Shown here one piece after another: positions 1 through 9,505 of a stretch of DNA of 64,000 nt. Each line of letters starts with the position of its first letter. Position 1 is the first letter of the stretch. This stretch comes from Pycnococcus provasolii (Eukaryota > Chlorophyta > Pseudoscourfieldiophyceae > Pseudoscourfieldiales > Pycnococcaceae). Position numbers and translations under genes: made by a program. Where the stretch lies: positions 248,001 to 312,000 of the forward strand of contig OW568901.1 of NCBI GenBank assembly GCA_938743325.2, written 5' to 3'. Below the pieces are notes generated by a model. The model did not search any database. It was not told the origin of the DNA and worked only from the letters and a program-made list of their open reading frames with translations.

Positions 1-597
1 GACGTTTCTGTCGTGCAGCTGCGCAACGACTTGCAGGATCTCTCTGCTGATGTCGCGCGCGTCGTCTTCGGACCACCCATCGGCAGTTTCCATGTCCATG
101 TCCCTCCAGTGCTCGAGGAGCGATCCGCCGTTGCATAGTTCGAGTTGGAGGTAGATGTGCGTGCTGTCCTCGAAGACGTCGAACAGAGTGACGACGTGGA
201 ATGCGCTAGACATTCTCTGGTGCAGTTCCACTTCCCTTTTGAGCATTTTCTGGTACTTGAGCGTTGCCCCGTATCCGAGCGACGACTTCGTTTTGGGTAT
301 ACATTTGATGGCGTACTCCTTTGTTGGGTCGGATCGCATGTGTGCCTTGTACACGCGCCCGTATCCTCCCTTTCCTAGGAGTGTATCCTTTCCGTTTCGA
401 AACCTCGCGCCTGTGGCCTCCATGTCGAACATTTCGTCCAAGTCGCGGCGGTACCCGAACCACGTGACGTTCGGGTCGTCCCCGTTCTTTCTGTTGTTGT
501 CACCAGACTGCTGCTGCTGCTGCTTCGAGGTTGTCGACGGGGAAGAGGATGTGGGTGTGTATTCTGAGGATGAGGATGAGGTAGCCGCTGTACACAT
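1..597 (-). CDS. Protein kinase, N-terminal part (runs off window start)
   Basis: The first 199 codons of a Ser/Thr-type protein kinase can be read on the minus strand from an ATG at 597 to the window edge without a stop. After a Ser/Gln-rich N-terminus (residues 1-35, including a run of five Gln) comes a kinase N-lobe. A glycine loop GKGGYGRVY lies at about residues 72-80, YAIKC with the ATP-binding lysine at about 98, then a VTLFDVFED strand and a hinge-like ELCNGGSL. The last visible residues, LHDRNV, sit where the catalytic HRD motif normally begins, so the whole catalytic loop is outside the window. The family is established by these motifs; the subfamily (CAMK/STE-like) is only a guess. 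The neighbour on the right is transcribed in the opposite direction. Confidence 0.85.
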   Translation of the reverse strand, partial: MCTAATSSSSSEYTPTSSSPSTTSKQQQQQSGDNNRKNGDDPNVTWFGYRRDLDEMFDMEATGARFRNGKDTLLGKGGYGRVYKAHMRSDPTKEYAIKCIPKTKSSLGYGATLKYQKMLKREVELHQRMSSAFHVVTLFDVFEDSTHIYLQLELCNGGSLLEHWRDMDMETADGWSEDDARDISREILQVVAQLHDRNV

Positions 598-1019
598 GGT
601 GCGCGACGGCGAATCTGCACCGTGCAAGCGAGACACTACACGCAAAGACAAACTGCAAGCCTTTTGCAACCTACAAGCACCCGCCCCTAACCCTATGCCA
701 CCATTACCACCCGTAGTACACCCCCCCCTGTGTTGACGAGTTTGTAGTTGTGCGCGAGATACACGACGAGGCCGAGGACGAGAAGACGCGCGAGGGCACA
801 ACGACGCAGCCGGAGCAGGAGCAGCAGCGGCGGGCATGGGCGGAGGGAAGGGCCCGCTGCCACCTGAGAATGCGAGGAGAGGGAAAGGGGCCACCTGGGG
901 GGGATCTCACGAGGCCGAGTCAGCGTTATCGAATATCTCAGGTTAGGGTTAGGGTTAGGGTTAGGGTTAGGGCTCGGGTCCCTCCCCTCCTCTCCTCTCC
1001 TCTCCTCTCGCCATATACC
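598..1019. other. Divergent intergenic spacer with TTAGGG array
   Basis: This spacer separates two divergently transcribed genes and presumably holds both promoters. The only clear structure is the TTAGGG array at 941-972 followed by a CT-rich tract (about 976-1010) immediately before the next start codon. Open frames crossing it are low-complexity readings of these repeats. Confidence 0.6.
941..972 (+). repeat. Interstitial telomere-like TTAGGG array
   Basis: Five tandem TTAGGG-type units lie about 50 bp before the ATG of the next gene, with the G-rich strand as the sense strand. Similar short arrays recur through the window. Confidence 0.95.
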
Positions 1020-2060
1020 ATGGAGGTGGTGCTCGCGCCGTCGCTGCAGCCCGCGCACGCGCACGCCACCGCAGCAATCAGGTGGTTCAGAGCGAACTAC
1101 GACTACGATGAAGACGCACAGCCGCTCACCCTCGCACTCACATCCGCGAAGCAAATGTGCGCGTCGGTTCTCAAACTCGCACTCGTGCGTGGCTCGCTCG
1201 CGTTCGACGCGCAGAAAGATGCAACATTCGTATACGTCGCTGCGCTGTGGACGCGGAGGCTCAAGAAGTTGATCAAAAATGCTCTTGCGCAAGAAGAGAC
1301 GGCGTCTCCGACTCCGACTCCAACACATAAAGTATCATTACAGCACAAAGAAAGTGCGCGCTCGGCGCTTCTCAGCACGTTGAGGTGGGCGGCAGTGAGA
1401 TGTGCTGAGAGAGCGAACGCGACGCCTGCAGTCAAGGACCTAAGAAGCATCGCCATGCATGCCGACGAACACGACGAGGCTTCGAACAGGGACAGCGGCG
1501 ACGACGAAGACGCGCTGCGACGACACCTCGCGCACATGCCGCCCGTCGTTCCAAGCAAAAGGCATCTCGGCGAACTGAAGGGGTACTACTACGGCGTACG
1601 CCACGTGCGACTGGGACGGGAAGGACCGCCGGGAGGTGTCGCGGTGCTTGGATACCACGCGGATGTCAGCACAACATGTGACGCCAAAGGAACGTGGGCT
1701 GCACACCCGACTCGCGTCTGCATCGCGGGTGTGCGTGGAGCGGTTGTTCAAGACGCCTGGACAAAGCTGGTGACAAAGGCAACAGGACACCGTCCACGCA
1801 GCCGTTTGTCTAACGAGCACGAGTGTGCATCCCTCGTGCTTATTCCTGACGACGACGGCGGCGGCGACGACGACTGCGCAGCGAGCGTCATCAACGGCGA
1901 AGTTGACGGTGCAGTGCAGACGCAGTTGACGTCTGGCGCACGTGCAGTGTGCGTGCTCGGTGCTCCCAACGTACTCGCACGCTGGCTGCGGGGCACGTGC
2001 GTTCGCGAGCATGTGAGAGAGGTGTGCGTGTCCGGTCACTTTGTCGTCGTGGCTGAGTAA
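1020..2060 (+). CDS. Hypothetical protein, 346 aa
   Basis: The frame is open further upstream, but there it reads through the TTAGGG array as a VRVRVR peptide, so the ATG at 1020 is the sensible start. I do not recognise a family. The first 120 residues look helical and alanine-rich. A Glu/Asp-rich, probably disordered stretch covers residues about 140-170. The C-terminal half contains short hydrophobic strands (GVAVLGYHADV, RVCIAGVRGAVV, RAVCVLGAPNVLARWL) separated by an acidic DDDGGGDDD loop, which suggests a compact alpha/beta domain. No signal peptide or membrane span is evident. A TGTAA motif follows the stop at 2064. It is bounded by repeats on both sides and has no obvious functional partner nearby. 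Confidence 0.75.
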   Translation: MEVVLAPSLQPAHAHATAAIRWFRANYDYDEDAQPLTLALTSAKQMCASVLKLALVRGSLAFDAQKDATFVYVAALWTRRLKKLIKNALAQEETASPTPTPTHKVSLQHKESARSALLSTLRWAAVRCAERANATPAVKDLRSIAMHADEHDEASNRDSGDDEDALRRHLAHMPPVVPSKRHLGELKGYYYGVRHVRLGREGPPGGVAVLGYHADVSTTCDAKGTWAAHPTRVCIAGVRGAVVQDAWTKLVTKATGHRPRSRLSNEHECASLVLIPDDDGGGDDDCAASVINGEVDGAVQTQLTSGARAVCVLGAPNVLARWLRGTCVREHVREVCVSGHFVVVAE

Positions 2061-2210
2061 CTCTGTAATATCTTGTGATGCAACTTCATCATGTAAAACC
2101 ATCTAAGGTACCAAAATAACATTTACCTAAGTGCGTTGTATCCCATACCTAAGAACCACCTAGAAAGGGCTAAGAGTGGACTCGAGGGCGTGACATCTGT
2201 GACCCTGTGC

Positions 2211-2236
2211 CGTAACCCTAACCCAAACCCTAACCG
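2211..2236. repeat. Telomere-like CCCTAA repeats (short, imperfect)
   Basis: Three units of the CCCTAA motif, one altered to CCCAAA, in the spacer between the unknown gene and the Aurora-like kinase. Confidence 0.85.
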
Positions 2237-2450
2237 TCCGTCGTTCCCCTCCCCTCCGAGACGTCGTCTTCGTCCGGGGCAAACGAATGCCGGTTCGCGC
2301 CCAACCGGCACCGCGCCATGGCCTCTCTCTCTCTCTCTCTCTCACGTGTGCCCGTGCAGTCTGCCTGGCTCTGTCTCAGCGATGTGTCAGGCTCGAACAC
2401 ACGTGTTAGCCGCAACTCTCACTCCTTGCACCGCTCATTCACTCCGCCTC

Positions 2451-2480
2451 TTTGCCACTCTTTGCCACTCTTTGCCACTC
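2451..2480. repeat. 10-bp tandem repeat, three copies
   Basis: Three consecutive identical 10-bp units (TTTGCCACTC phase) followed by a diverged partial fourth. Non-coding; function unknown. Confidence 0.85.
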
Positions 2481-2810
2481 TTCGCTCTCGCCGTGGACTG
2501 AACTGAACTCTAACTTCTTGGCTCTTGGGTTCTTGGTGACTGTCTCTTGGTGACGTCCTTTCGTAGCGTTACCGGCACACCCTCCAGTGGCACTCTCAAG
2601 AAGCTCATGGTGCTTTCTCCCAAGCAGTTGCTTGCGCTCTTGTTGTACGGTTTCATGCGCCGCGGCTTCCTTGTACCAACCTCAATTCTCGCACACACTG
2701 CCAATCATTCTTCAACTTCAAAGGACATTTGACGGTGATAGTGGCGGACGGACGACAGCGCTGCTCTACTCCACACTCAAAAAACAAAAAAAGGAAGGTT
2801 GCAAGAACAT

Positions 2811-3059
2811 ATGGGCTGGCCTGAGAAGCTGAGGGCGATGATCAAGAGTCAGGCGCGGTTCGCAGCACGTGCGAAAAAACGCGCACAGGAATATGATAGC
2901 GAAGAGATGGCGATGGTGGACGAAGAGTGCGCGGCAGTTTCGCAGCTCACGAGCTCGATCAGCCACAACGACATGCCACAGCGCACAGCCACACTCCAGG
3001 TGAGTTTCTTTTTTCTCGTTTTGTTTGTTCTTTCGCAACTACGCTGACACACACACACC

Positions 3060-3101
<42 letters not shown>

Positions 3102-4443
3102 CGTGTAGTCTCTGCACATCGACGGCCCTATCATCGCGCCTCTGTGTCCCACGTCCATGCGCCACAAGACGAAGTGGGCTCTGCCAGGCTTCCAAATCTT
3201 TCGCAGCTGTGGCGGTGGGCGGCACAGCTGCGTGTACAGCGCGTGCTGCCGGGCGACGGGCGTGAACGTCGCACTTAAGGTGTACCACTGGTACGAGCTG
3301 AGCGCAATCAACGTCGAGCAGGTGCAGCGCGAGGTGGCGCTGCAAGGATGCCTTAAGCACCCGAATGCCGTGCCGCTGTACGCCGCGTTCGCCGACGGGC
3401 AGAACGTCGTGCTTGCGATGGAGTACGCCGCGGGCGGTGACGTGTACAAGAAGCTGCACCGCCACGGACGGTACGCGGAGCGCGACGCGGTGGCGCAGGT
3501 GATTCTGCCCGTGTTGGACTTCTTCCAGTACATGCACGCGAAAGGGTTCATCCACCGCGACCTCAAGCCCGAGAACCTGCTGCTCACGGAGAAGGGCGTG
3601 CTGAAGGTTGCGGACTTCGGTCTGAGCATCGACGCAAAAAGCGAGCGGCCGGTGACACGGCTCGGCACGCTCGACTACATGTCGCCTGAGGTTCTCGCGT
3701 GCCCCGACAAGAGCCTGCTCGACAAGCACACGCAGGTCGCGGAGGCTGAGAGGGTGGCGTACTCGTGGAACGCGGACATCTGGGGCGTGGGCGTGCTCGC
3801 TCACGAGATTCTGACGGGGCACGCGCCATTCGAGGCGAAGAATCGCGAGCAGACGAGCGCAAGAATCTCCAAAAACCAGCGCGATCCGCTGCCCTCTTGC
3901 TTCTCTGACCAGGCGAGGAGCTTCGTGGAGGCGTGCATGCATCCGTGCGCCGCAGCTCGTCAGCCAGCCTCAGAGCTTCTGCGCCATCCTTGGATTACTG
4001 CCAACAGGCCGCGCGTGGATCCACGTTCGGCGGACGAGCGGACGAGCTCGGAGAATGCGTTAAAGAAGTCTGCTCCGCGCCCCACGCTGCTGTACGTGCC
4101 CGCGCCGCTTCCCCCGCCGGCGATAGCCCCGGGCGAGCTGGATGCGACGAATGTTGCCGCGTCGATCATTCCGTCTGGTCAAACCAACCAGCAGCACGTG
4201 CGATTTGCAAGCAAGGCGCGCCTTGAGCGTGCCAAGACGCACGCGGACTTGAATGTTGCCGCGGCGCATCAAGTGCAGCAAGCAAACTCGCGCGCTCTTG
4301 CGAAGGAGATTCTGCGACGGCGCACGGCGGTATCGAACAACCACTCCGTCAGGAGCAGCCAGTCAGTTAAGTCGTCGCATCACGGAAACAAGACGGGCCC
4401 TTCGAATTTGGCCAAGGTGCTCGCTCAGTACCTGGCGCACTAG
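2811..4443 (+). CDS. Aurora-like Ser/Thr protein kinase, 507 aa, two exons
   Basis: Exon 1 is 2811-2999 and exon 2 is 3109-4443. The intron 3000-3108 has GTGAGT and TGTAG ends and splits the frame in phase 0, joining TATLQ to SLHID. The kinase domain has a slightly degenerate glycine loop (about residues 96-104), VALK lysine at about 120, HRDLKPEN at about 210, DFG at about 232, and a T-loop ending GTLDYMSPEV. That last motif and the final HPWI are typical of Aurora and related AGC/CAMK-border kinases. A basic N-terminal tail (residues 1-80) and a basic, low-complexity C-terminal tail (residues about 365-507) flank it. All catalytic residues are present, so it should be active. Aurora kinases control mitosis, but the assignment below the kinase level is inference. 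The intron carries a long CAA microsatellite. Confidence 0.88.
3059..3100. repeat. CAA trinucleotide microsatellite in intron
   Basis: Fourteen or so uninterrupted CAA units occupy the 3' half of the kinase intron and end just before its acceptor. On the opposite strand this gives a poly-Cys/poly-Val artefact frame. Confidence 0.95.
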
Positions 4444-4547
4444 CCTGGCTGCGAAGGCGGCGGCGGGGGAGGAAGGGAGGAGGTTGAGTTCAGAGTAAGC
4501 GAAAATAGCTCTTGCTGCGGTTTGTTTTTTTCTTTCTGAGGTCGTTG

Positions 4548-5528
4548 TTACAGTCTGTTTCCGATGAGGTTGACGAAAATGCGTGGCAGCCTGCTTGGCG
4601 TTCTTGGTGTGACGCCGTGCACGGCTCGCTTGCTGTTAATGAACAGCACGAGCGTGTTCGCCTGGTACGGCACCGTCTTCGCGACGCTGACGGTGCCTGA
4701 GCCGAACTGCGTGTGCACCTTGTGTCCGGCGGAGCTTTTGATTTTGCTTGGCGGAAGTGGCTTGCACGCGCCGTTGCAGTTGTACACCTGAAAATCTCCG
4801 CCTTTGGACGTGTCGTTTGGGTGTCGCATGTAAAAGAGCGAGCCGTAGATCTTTGCGGAGTCGTCGATGTGTGGGCCACGCACGCTCGACTTTGTGAGTG
4901 TTGGCGTGTTGTACGATATCTGGCAGTCCAAGTCGACGGAGCTTTTCCTGTCTCCGCGTTTCAGGGTCCTCGACGAGACGCCCTTGAACCTCTCGTTGCC
5001 GTACACGACAGCGTTTCCGTAGCTCTTTCTGATGTGCTCTCCTGCGAGTTCTGACAACTTCTGGTAGAACGCCGACGAGATGTGGTAGTCGACGAAGCGC
5101 TGCCATAGTGCGTGCACAGGAAAGTGTGACACCGTGTTCGGGTCATAGTTTTTGAGCGTCTTGAATGCGGGCATGTCGACGCGCACGTTGTTCTTCGGGT
5201 ATCCTCGCTTGAACGCCTTGGACATGGGCGGGAAGGCTTCGGCGAGTGCGTCGTACAGTTCTTGCGGCAGCGCGTTGGTTTTGAATATATGCGGGTACGG
5301 TTCAGCGAACACGTCGTCTTTCGTCGCGTTCCCCAGGAGCGAGAAGCGGTCGTCCCCTGGCTTGTAGGAGTCTAACAGCGCGTCTGCAAGCGGCGTTCCC
5401 GTGTCAGGCACCATCGACGTCGCCCTGCCGGCAAGTGTGCAAGGCGTGTATACGAGCCACCCCATGGAGATACCTACGAGGAGTTGGAGTTTGCGAGCAA
5501 CGGCCGTGTTCTTCCTCTGAGGCGACAT
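4548..5528 (-). CDS. 2-oxoglutarate/Fe(II)-dependent oxygenase-like protein, membrane-anchored
   Basis: The product has about 326 residues from the ATG at 5528; the frame is open to an earlier ATG at 5621, which would add 31 residues without clear character. From 5528 the N-terminus is basic and then hydrophobic (LQLLVGISMGWLVYT, about residues 14-28), a signal anchor typical of Golgi/ER enzymes. The catalytic part shows GPHIDD (iron-binding His and Asp at about residues 220-222) and a later VHGVTP with the second iron-binding His at about 304, followed by an Arg-rich segment for 2-oxoglutarate. Enzymes of this fold hydroxylate proteins or small molecules; the substrate is unknown. TGTAA lies directly after the stop on the transcribed strand. 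Prolyl 4-hydroxylase relatives are possible but not shown. Confidence 0.75.
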   Translation of the reverse strand: MSPQRKNTAVARKLQLLVGISMGWLVYTPCTLAGRATSMVPDTGTPLADALLDSYKPGDDRFSLLGNATKDDVFAEPYPHIFKTNALPQELYDALAEAFPPMSKAFKRGYPKNNVRVDMPAFKTLKNYDPNTVSHFPVHALWQRFVDYHISSAFYQKLSELAGEHIRKSYGNAVVYGNERFKGVSSRTLKRGDRKSSVDLDCQISYNTPTLTKSSVRGPHIDDSAKIYGSLFYMRHPNDTSKGGDFQVYNCNGACKPLPPSKIKSSAGHKVHTQFGSGTVSVAKTVPYQANTLVLFINSKRAVHGVTPRTPSRLPRIFVNLIGNRL

Positions 5529-5636
5529 CGGACTCGGAAAGTGCCTCGGAGGCGAGAGCGCGTTTGCGATCTCTCGGGATGAACACCACAAGGCGTCTTC
5601 GAAGCAGCGACCCCACCGCACAGGAGGGGCGCGCCT

Positions 5637-5650
5637 TAAACCCTAACCCT
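5637..5650. repeat. Short telomere-like CCCTAA repeat
   Basis: Two CCCTAA units upstream of the oxygenase gene; on the sense strand of that gene it reads TTAGGG. Confidence 0.7.
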
Positions 5651-5718
5651 TGTTTTGTTAAAAAAGAAGGGCCCTAGAACCAAGGGGAGATGACATCCTA
5701 ATCCTACAGGTCAACATC

Positions 5719-6438
5719 ATGGGATGCGGCGCGTCTCGGCTACCTCTCACGTTCGAGTCGCCGTCCCCATCAAAGCCATTGCCCGTCAGCTTCGGGCCGC
5801 AGTTCAAGCTGCCCGCCGCGGCGAACCTCAACGTGCGTGAGAAGCTGTTTTCGTGGTCGGGCGACGACCTTGACATCAAGGACATAAACACGGGCACGAC
5901 GTGGTTTAAGATTAGCGCCAAGGTGTTCTCTCTCAAGGGAAACAAGAAGCTCCTCGACGCCGCGGGACAGGAGGTCTTGCAGATTGAGTCGAAACTGCTC
6001 AGCCTGCGCTCCACGTACCACATGTACACGCCAGCTGGCGCGCGCGTTGCGACCATTGTCAAAAGGGCAATGGCCATGAAGCCGACGTACCTCGTGTACC
6101 TCTGGCCGCCGGAGATGGGTCTCACGCGCGACTCGCCGACGTCGTTTGACAACCACAAGCCCGCGATGTTCGTGCAGGGCGGACTCTTCGAGGTGGAGTG
6201 GAAATTCATCCTCGGCTCCGACGAATCCCAAGGAGGGGGAAGGGTGGACACGTCGACGATGCCCGTCTGCGGGCTCGCCAACCACGACTGGACCAACTTT
6301 CAAGACCTGGTCATCGACCGTCAGATGTTCAACCTGATGATCATGCCAGGCGTCGACGTCGCGTTTGCTGTCGCGCTGCTCGTCATTATTCAGGAGCAGG
6401 AGGAGAGCGAGAGGGGCTCTGGACCCGCCTTGATGTGA
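5719..6438 (+). CDS. LURP-one-related / Tubby-C-like domain protein, probably myristoylated
   Basis: A 239-residue protein starting MGCGAS, a good N-myristoylation plus palmitoylation signal. Its body follows the LURP-one-related (LOR) pattern, which shares the Tubby C-terminal beta-barrel fold. There is a strand-rich stretch with REKLFSWSGDDLDIKD and TTWFKISAKVFSLKG, then LLDAAGQEVLQIESKLLSLRSTYHMY, and near the end a hydrophobic helix (VDVAFAVALLVIIQ, about residues 209-223) that matches the buried central helix of the fold. LOR proteins are common in plants, where some influence defence against pathogens. Membrane attachment is inferred from the N-terminus only. The same MGC-type start is found in two other genes of this window (28364 and 41288). 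Confidence 0.8.
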   Translation: MGCGASRLPLTFESPSPSKPLPVSFGPQFKLPAAANLNVREKLFSWSGDDLDIKDINTGTTWFKISAKVFSLKGNKKLLDAAGQEVLQIESKLLSLRSTYHMYTPAGARVATIVKRAMAMKPTYLVYLWPPEMGLTRDSPTSFDNHKPAMFVQGGLFEVEWKFILGSDESQGGGRVDTSTMPVCGLANHDWTNFQDLVIDRQMFNLMIMPGVDVAFAVALLVIIQEQEESERGSGPALM

Positions 6439-6482
6439 TCATCAAGTCCTTTGTTGTTGTTACTGTACAGCACACTTGATTT

Positions 6483-7400
6483 TCATCTCAAGCGATCGCC
6501 GACGTAACCTACGGCGACATTCAGCACGCCTTGCACGGCGCCGACGAGCGGCGCGCGTGGGAACGGACCACCTGCTGCGGCTTCGGGAGGGGAAGCGGGT
6601 GCCTGCAATTCTTCCGACGTACTTCGAACGGACGCGTACACGATCGCGTTGTGCCGAAACGCCTCAGATGCGCCAGACAGCGCCACGCGCTTCATGTCGT
6701 CGTCCTCGTCCACAGCCTGAAACGCGTCGTTGATGGCGCCGTACGCATCCTCAATGCATATGCGTCTAGGCTTTGGGAAGTCGAGCTGGTAGTACGAAGG
6801 TACGCTCGGCCAGCGCAGTGCAAGTCGCGTCGGCGCTCCGAGCATAGTCCCTCCAAACAAGTCGGCGAGAAAACGAGTGTAGAAGTGTCCGACGAGCGCG
6901 AACCCGTCGCTGTGTTGCGCATCGCGTTCGATGGCGTCGGCATACCGCCGTGCGGCATCACTTGGTGGAGGCGTCGAAGCAAGTTGCATCTGCTCCTCCA
7001 GACGACGCACGTCAGCCGCGAGTGGCGCCGACCTCCACAGCCAAGTTTCGTGTTGATTCCTGCCGACGAGTGCCTGTGCCCACGCGTGCTGACGTTTTTT
7101 CTCCTCAAGGCACTGCTCGAGACGTTCGTAAAAGTGAAGGTGGTCCAGCGCGAACCCCAAGAAGGCGTGCTTCGACTTCAACGCGGCGAGAGCGCCCACG
7201 CCAAACACGCGCAGGTCGTGGTTCGCGCCTGACCGCATGAGTCCATCGAGTTCCCACGCAAGTAATCGTTTGTTTTCCACAGACTCGCGGTAGATGGACT
7301 TAGACGAGCACGTTCTCACCGCCACCGATGCGACCGGCAGCACAGCGGCGTGTTGCGTTGCGCGCGCCGACAACGCCGTCATCGTCATCGTCATCATCAT
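6483..7400 (-). CDS. Heme-oxygenase-like protein, organelle-targeted
   Basis: About 305 residues from the ATG at 7400; an upstream ATG at 7556 in the same frame would add a Pro-rich segment nearly touching the next gene, so the internal start is preferred. The first 40 residues (MMMTMTMTALSARATQHAAV...) look like a plastid or mitochondrial transit peptide. The fold is suggested by KHAFLGFALDHLHFYERLE, equivalent to the heme-oxygenase segment before the first Tyr/Glu pair, and by GHFYTRFLADLFGGTMLG, which matches the distal-helix signature (HFY...GG.M.G). Heme oxygenases cleave heme to biliverdin for bilin pigments. I do not see the usual proximal-His context in the N-terminal helix; GANHDLRVF is the nearest candidate. 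It may therefore be a diverged or non-catalytic member. Confidence 0.68.
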   Translation of the reverse strand: MMMTMTMTALSARATQHAAVLPVASVAVRTCSSKSIYRESVENKRLLAWELDGLMRSGANHDLRVFGVGALAALKSKHAFLGFALDHLHFYERLEQCLEEKKRQHAWAQALVGRNQHETWLWRSAPLAADVRRLEEQMQLASTPPPSDAARRYADAIERDAQHSDGFALVGHFYTRFLADLFGGTMLGAPTRLALRWPSVPSYYQLDFPKPRRICIEDAYGAINDAFQAVDEDDDMKRVALSGASEAFRHNAIVYASVRSTSEELQAPASPPEAAAGGPFPRAPLVGAVQGVLNVAVGYVGDRLR

Positions 7401-7571
7401 CACCTTCGCGTGTGTGGGGAAGGTTGGCGGATTTCGGGGAGATGGTGACGTCACCCCAAACCCCGTTGGGGAAGGGGGCGGGGAATGGACAGGCTGGACG
7501 TGTGTAAACGAATCGTTGCACGTTTGAAAAAGAAAACCGCCAGTAGCCCGCGTCACGCTCCGCGACGTCCT

Positions 7572-8381
7572 TTACGAGTTCGCGGCGACGCGCGCCTCAG
7601 CCGCCGCCTTGGCGAGCAGTTTCTGCGCCTCGCCGGGAAGGAGCGTACCGTTCCTCATTTTGTCGACGAGCGGCGTAGCCTCAGGCCTACGCAGAAGTCC
7701 ACGAACGTTTCGCAGTCCTGTTCCGAAGCACGTTCCGCACACGAGCACGCCGCGTCCGAAGCACTGCGGGCACTCGGCAAACTCGTAGTTATCCTGCGGT
7801 CGTTTGCGCGAGACTGCGCGCCACTTTCCTGTTCCTCCGCACATGTCGCACAGCACGACGCCGCTTCCCCCGCACTCGCGACACCGATCTTCGGGCGGGA
7901 CGACGACTTGCGCCGGTTCTTCGGAAGGTGCCGCGGCACCTTCGTCACTCATGGTCGCCATTTCCGCAGCCTGAGGAGGTGCGTCGTCTCCGTCAGCGGG
8001 GGAAGGGTCAACAGTCGGTTCGTCCACCTGTATGGCGACGGGCGCGTCCGTTTCGTCGGCGTATGCGGCGAATGTGTTGCCGATGCCTGCCATGAACCCT
8101 CCTCCGAGGGACACGAGCACACCTCTTCGACACGCAGCGAACGAGCTACAGGCGGTACACGGCCTGTAGTGTTGATTATTCTCCCCCTTGTTTGTTGCCC
8201 CCGTTGCCCCAACCGCACCATCTTCCGGGGAAGCGTCCCCATGTTCGTTGGGCGATGCGAAAGGAGGAGGAGCAAGTTTTCTCAAACGAGAGCCAGATGA
8301 CAAAGATGAAGAAGGTAGGTGAGCTTCATGAGGAGCACGCAACCCTGATGAAGCCGCATGAGGAGTGGAGCTGATCGGCAT
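7572..8381 (-). CDS. Plastid DnaJ-type cysteine-rich zinc-finger protein (PSA2/LQY1-like)
   Basis: A 269-residue protein with four CxxCxGxG-type motifs in its C-terminal half: [24 protein letters not shown] and CGTCFGTG. These form the two-zinc cysteine-rich domain of DnaJ, without a J domain. The N-terminus is Ser/Pro/Ala-rich like a transit peptide. It is followed at about residues 87-108 by a hydrophobic segment ending in AYA, which resembles a bipartite thylakoid-lumen signal. Plant proteins of this architecture (PSA2, LQY1, BSD2) help assemble or repair photosynthetic complexes using thiol chemistry. Which of these it corresponds to cannot be decided here. It is followed by the heme-oxygenase-like gene on the same strand. 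Confidence 0.78.
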   Translation of the reverse strand: MPISSTPHAASSGLRAPHEAHLPSSSLSSGSRLRKLAPPPFASPNEHGDASPEDGAVGATGATNKGENNQHYRPCTACSSFAACRRGVLVSLGGGFMAGIGNTFAAYADETDAPVAIQVDEPTVDPSPADGDDAPPQAAEMATMSDEGAAAPSEEPAQVVVPPEDRCRECGGSGVVLCDMCGGTGKWRAVSRKRPQDNYEFAECPQCFGRGVLVCGTCFGTGLRNVRGLLRRPEATPLVDKMRNGTLLPGEAQKLLAKAAAEARVAANS

Positions 8382-8746
8382 TGTTGCCCGTGGATGTGAG
8401 GACGATTAGTTCGTGTGTGGCCGGATGGGGGAATGCGGACCGGCCGCCAACTTCGTCCGTGTCTTTTTCAGGGTTGTGGAGTGGATCCCCAAACCCAAGC
8501 AAACTACGATAATAATATCCCCGATCGGATCTGAGTTTCCACAGACGACTATTTTATTCGGCGAAGGAGACGTCACTACCCTAATCCAGGGGTTAAAAAA
8601 TCTTATCCACCCCCTGCACTGCACCAGCCTTCTTCGTTTGGTTTGGCTCTAGGACGGATCCCCATTTGCTATTTTTTGCGGAGTGGCTGGGTGTGGCCGG
8701 GGATTGCTAAATCCGTCCCTCCTTCTTTCTCATTTCTCTCCATTCC
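8382..8746. other. Divergent intergenic spacer
   Basis: 365 bp between divergent genes, lower in GC than its surroundings. I see no repeats or RNA gene; the open frames in it are short and lack coding features. It must contain both promoters. Confidence 0.5.
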
Positions 8747-9505
8747 ATGCCCATGCCCATGCCAGCCGTGGTTATAATGTCGCGTGCTCCTACTCGGGCC
8801 TCTCGTGGGATCATGGGTGCTTCTCCTTCACGGCTCACAGCACCTTGTAAATGTGCTCACATTTCCTTGGCAAATAGCTTGGCACAGAAGAAGAAGAAGA
8901 AGACGACGACACATCGGTCTTGCCATCGTCCTATCCCCAAGCTTGCGCTGCGACGTGTCGCAACCAACGCGTCTTCGGAGGCGTCAGAAGAGACGTCGTC
9001 GGCGCCGTCCACAGCAGAAAAGTCCGCGGACATCGAGCGCGACGTCTCTAAGAATGCGCAGAAGATTGCGGCGACGTTCGCGCCGAGGTCGTCAACCGCC
9101 AAGAAAAACCCCGCGCAGCCCGGAACGGCGCTGCACGACATATTCGTGTACCAGAGCTATCTCAGCTTGGCGGTCGGCGGCCTGCTCGCGTTCAACGTCA
9201 TCTTTCCCAGCGACGAACCCACAATTGCACGTCTACTGGGCATGTGGAGTCCTTGGATGATCGCCGTTCCGAGCCTGAGGGCGAGAGACTGCAGCGCGAA
9301 GGAGAAAGATGCGCTGAATATCCTCTTCCTGCTCATCCCCGTGATTAACGTCGCCATTCCGTTCGTGTGGAAGAGCTTCAGCGCGGTGTTTGTCGCGGAC
9401 GTCGTTGCCATAGTTGCGCTGTACTACTACAAGGTAGGAGGTTGGCCAGCCGTCGGGAAAGACGCGGTTAATCAGGCCAACATCACCACGAGCAACGACG
9501 AGTAA
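8747..9505 (+). CDS. Chloroplast membrane protein resembling plant RPH1
   Basis: 252 residues from the first of several in-frame ATGs (an MPMPMP repeat); the ATG at 8777 is an equally plausible start. The N-terminal 75 residues are rich in Ser, Arg, Ala and Lys with a KKKKK run, as in plastid transit peptides. The mature part has four hydrophobic segments: SYLSLAVGGLLAFNVIF, IARLLGMWSPWMIAVPSL, ALNILFLLIPVINVAIPF and AVFVADVVAIVALYYY. The conserved-looking loop between the second and third is RARDCSAKEKDALN. As I recall it, this four-helix arrangement and the loop match the plant RPH1 family (RESISTANCE TO PHYTOPHTHORA 1), chloroplast membrane proteins linked to defence. That link is from memory of the family and should be taken as probable, not certain. 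Confidence 0.75.
   Translation: MPMPMPAVVIMSRAPTRASRGIMGASPSRLTAPCKCAHISLANSLAQKKKKKTTTHRSCHRPIPKLALRRVATNASSEASEETSSAPSTAEKSADIERDVSKNAQKIAATFAPRSSTAKKNPAQPGTALHDIFVYQSYLSLAVGGLLAFNVIFPSDEPTIARLLGMWSPWMIAVPSLRARDCSAKEKDALNILFLLIPVINVAIPFVWKSFSAVFVADVVAIVALYYYKVGGWPAVGKDAVNQANITTSNDE

Larger units (their letters stand above)
2061..2810. other. Intergenic region with several simple repeats
   Basis: About 750 bp with no convincing gene. It holds CCCTAA-type repeats at 2211-2236, a CT dinucleotide run at 2323-2343, and three exact copies of a 10-bp unit CTTTGCCACT-type at 2451-2480. Small open frames here lack coding character. The promoter and 5' UTR of the downstream kinase must be in the last few hundred bases. 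Confidence 0.6.

Noticed and set aside
693-1328. Minus-strand frame across the TTAGGG array
   Set aside because: Product is Pro-Asn repeats from CCCTAA and low-complexity sequence; conflicts with the better-supported gene at 1020.
2959-3942. Antisense frame of 327 codons over the Aurora-like kinase
   Set aside because: Contains a poly-Cys run from the CAA microsatellite and no domain; the sense strand holds all kinase motifs.
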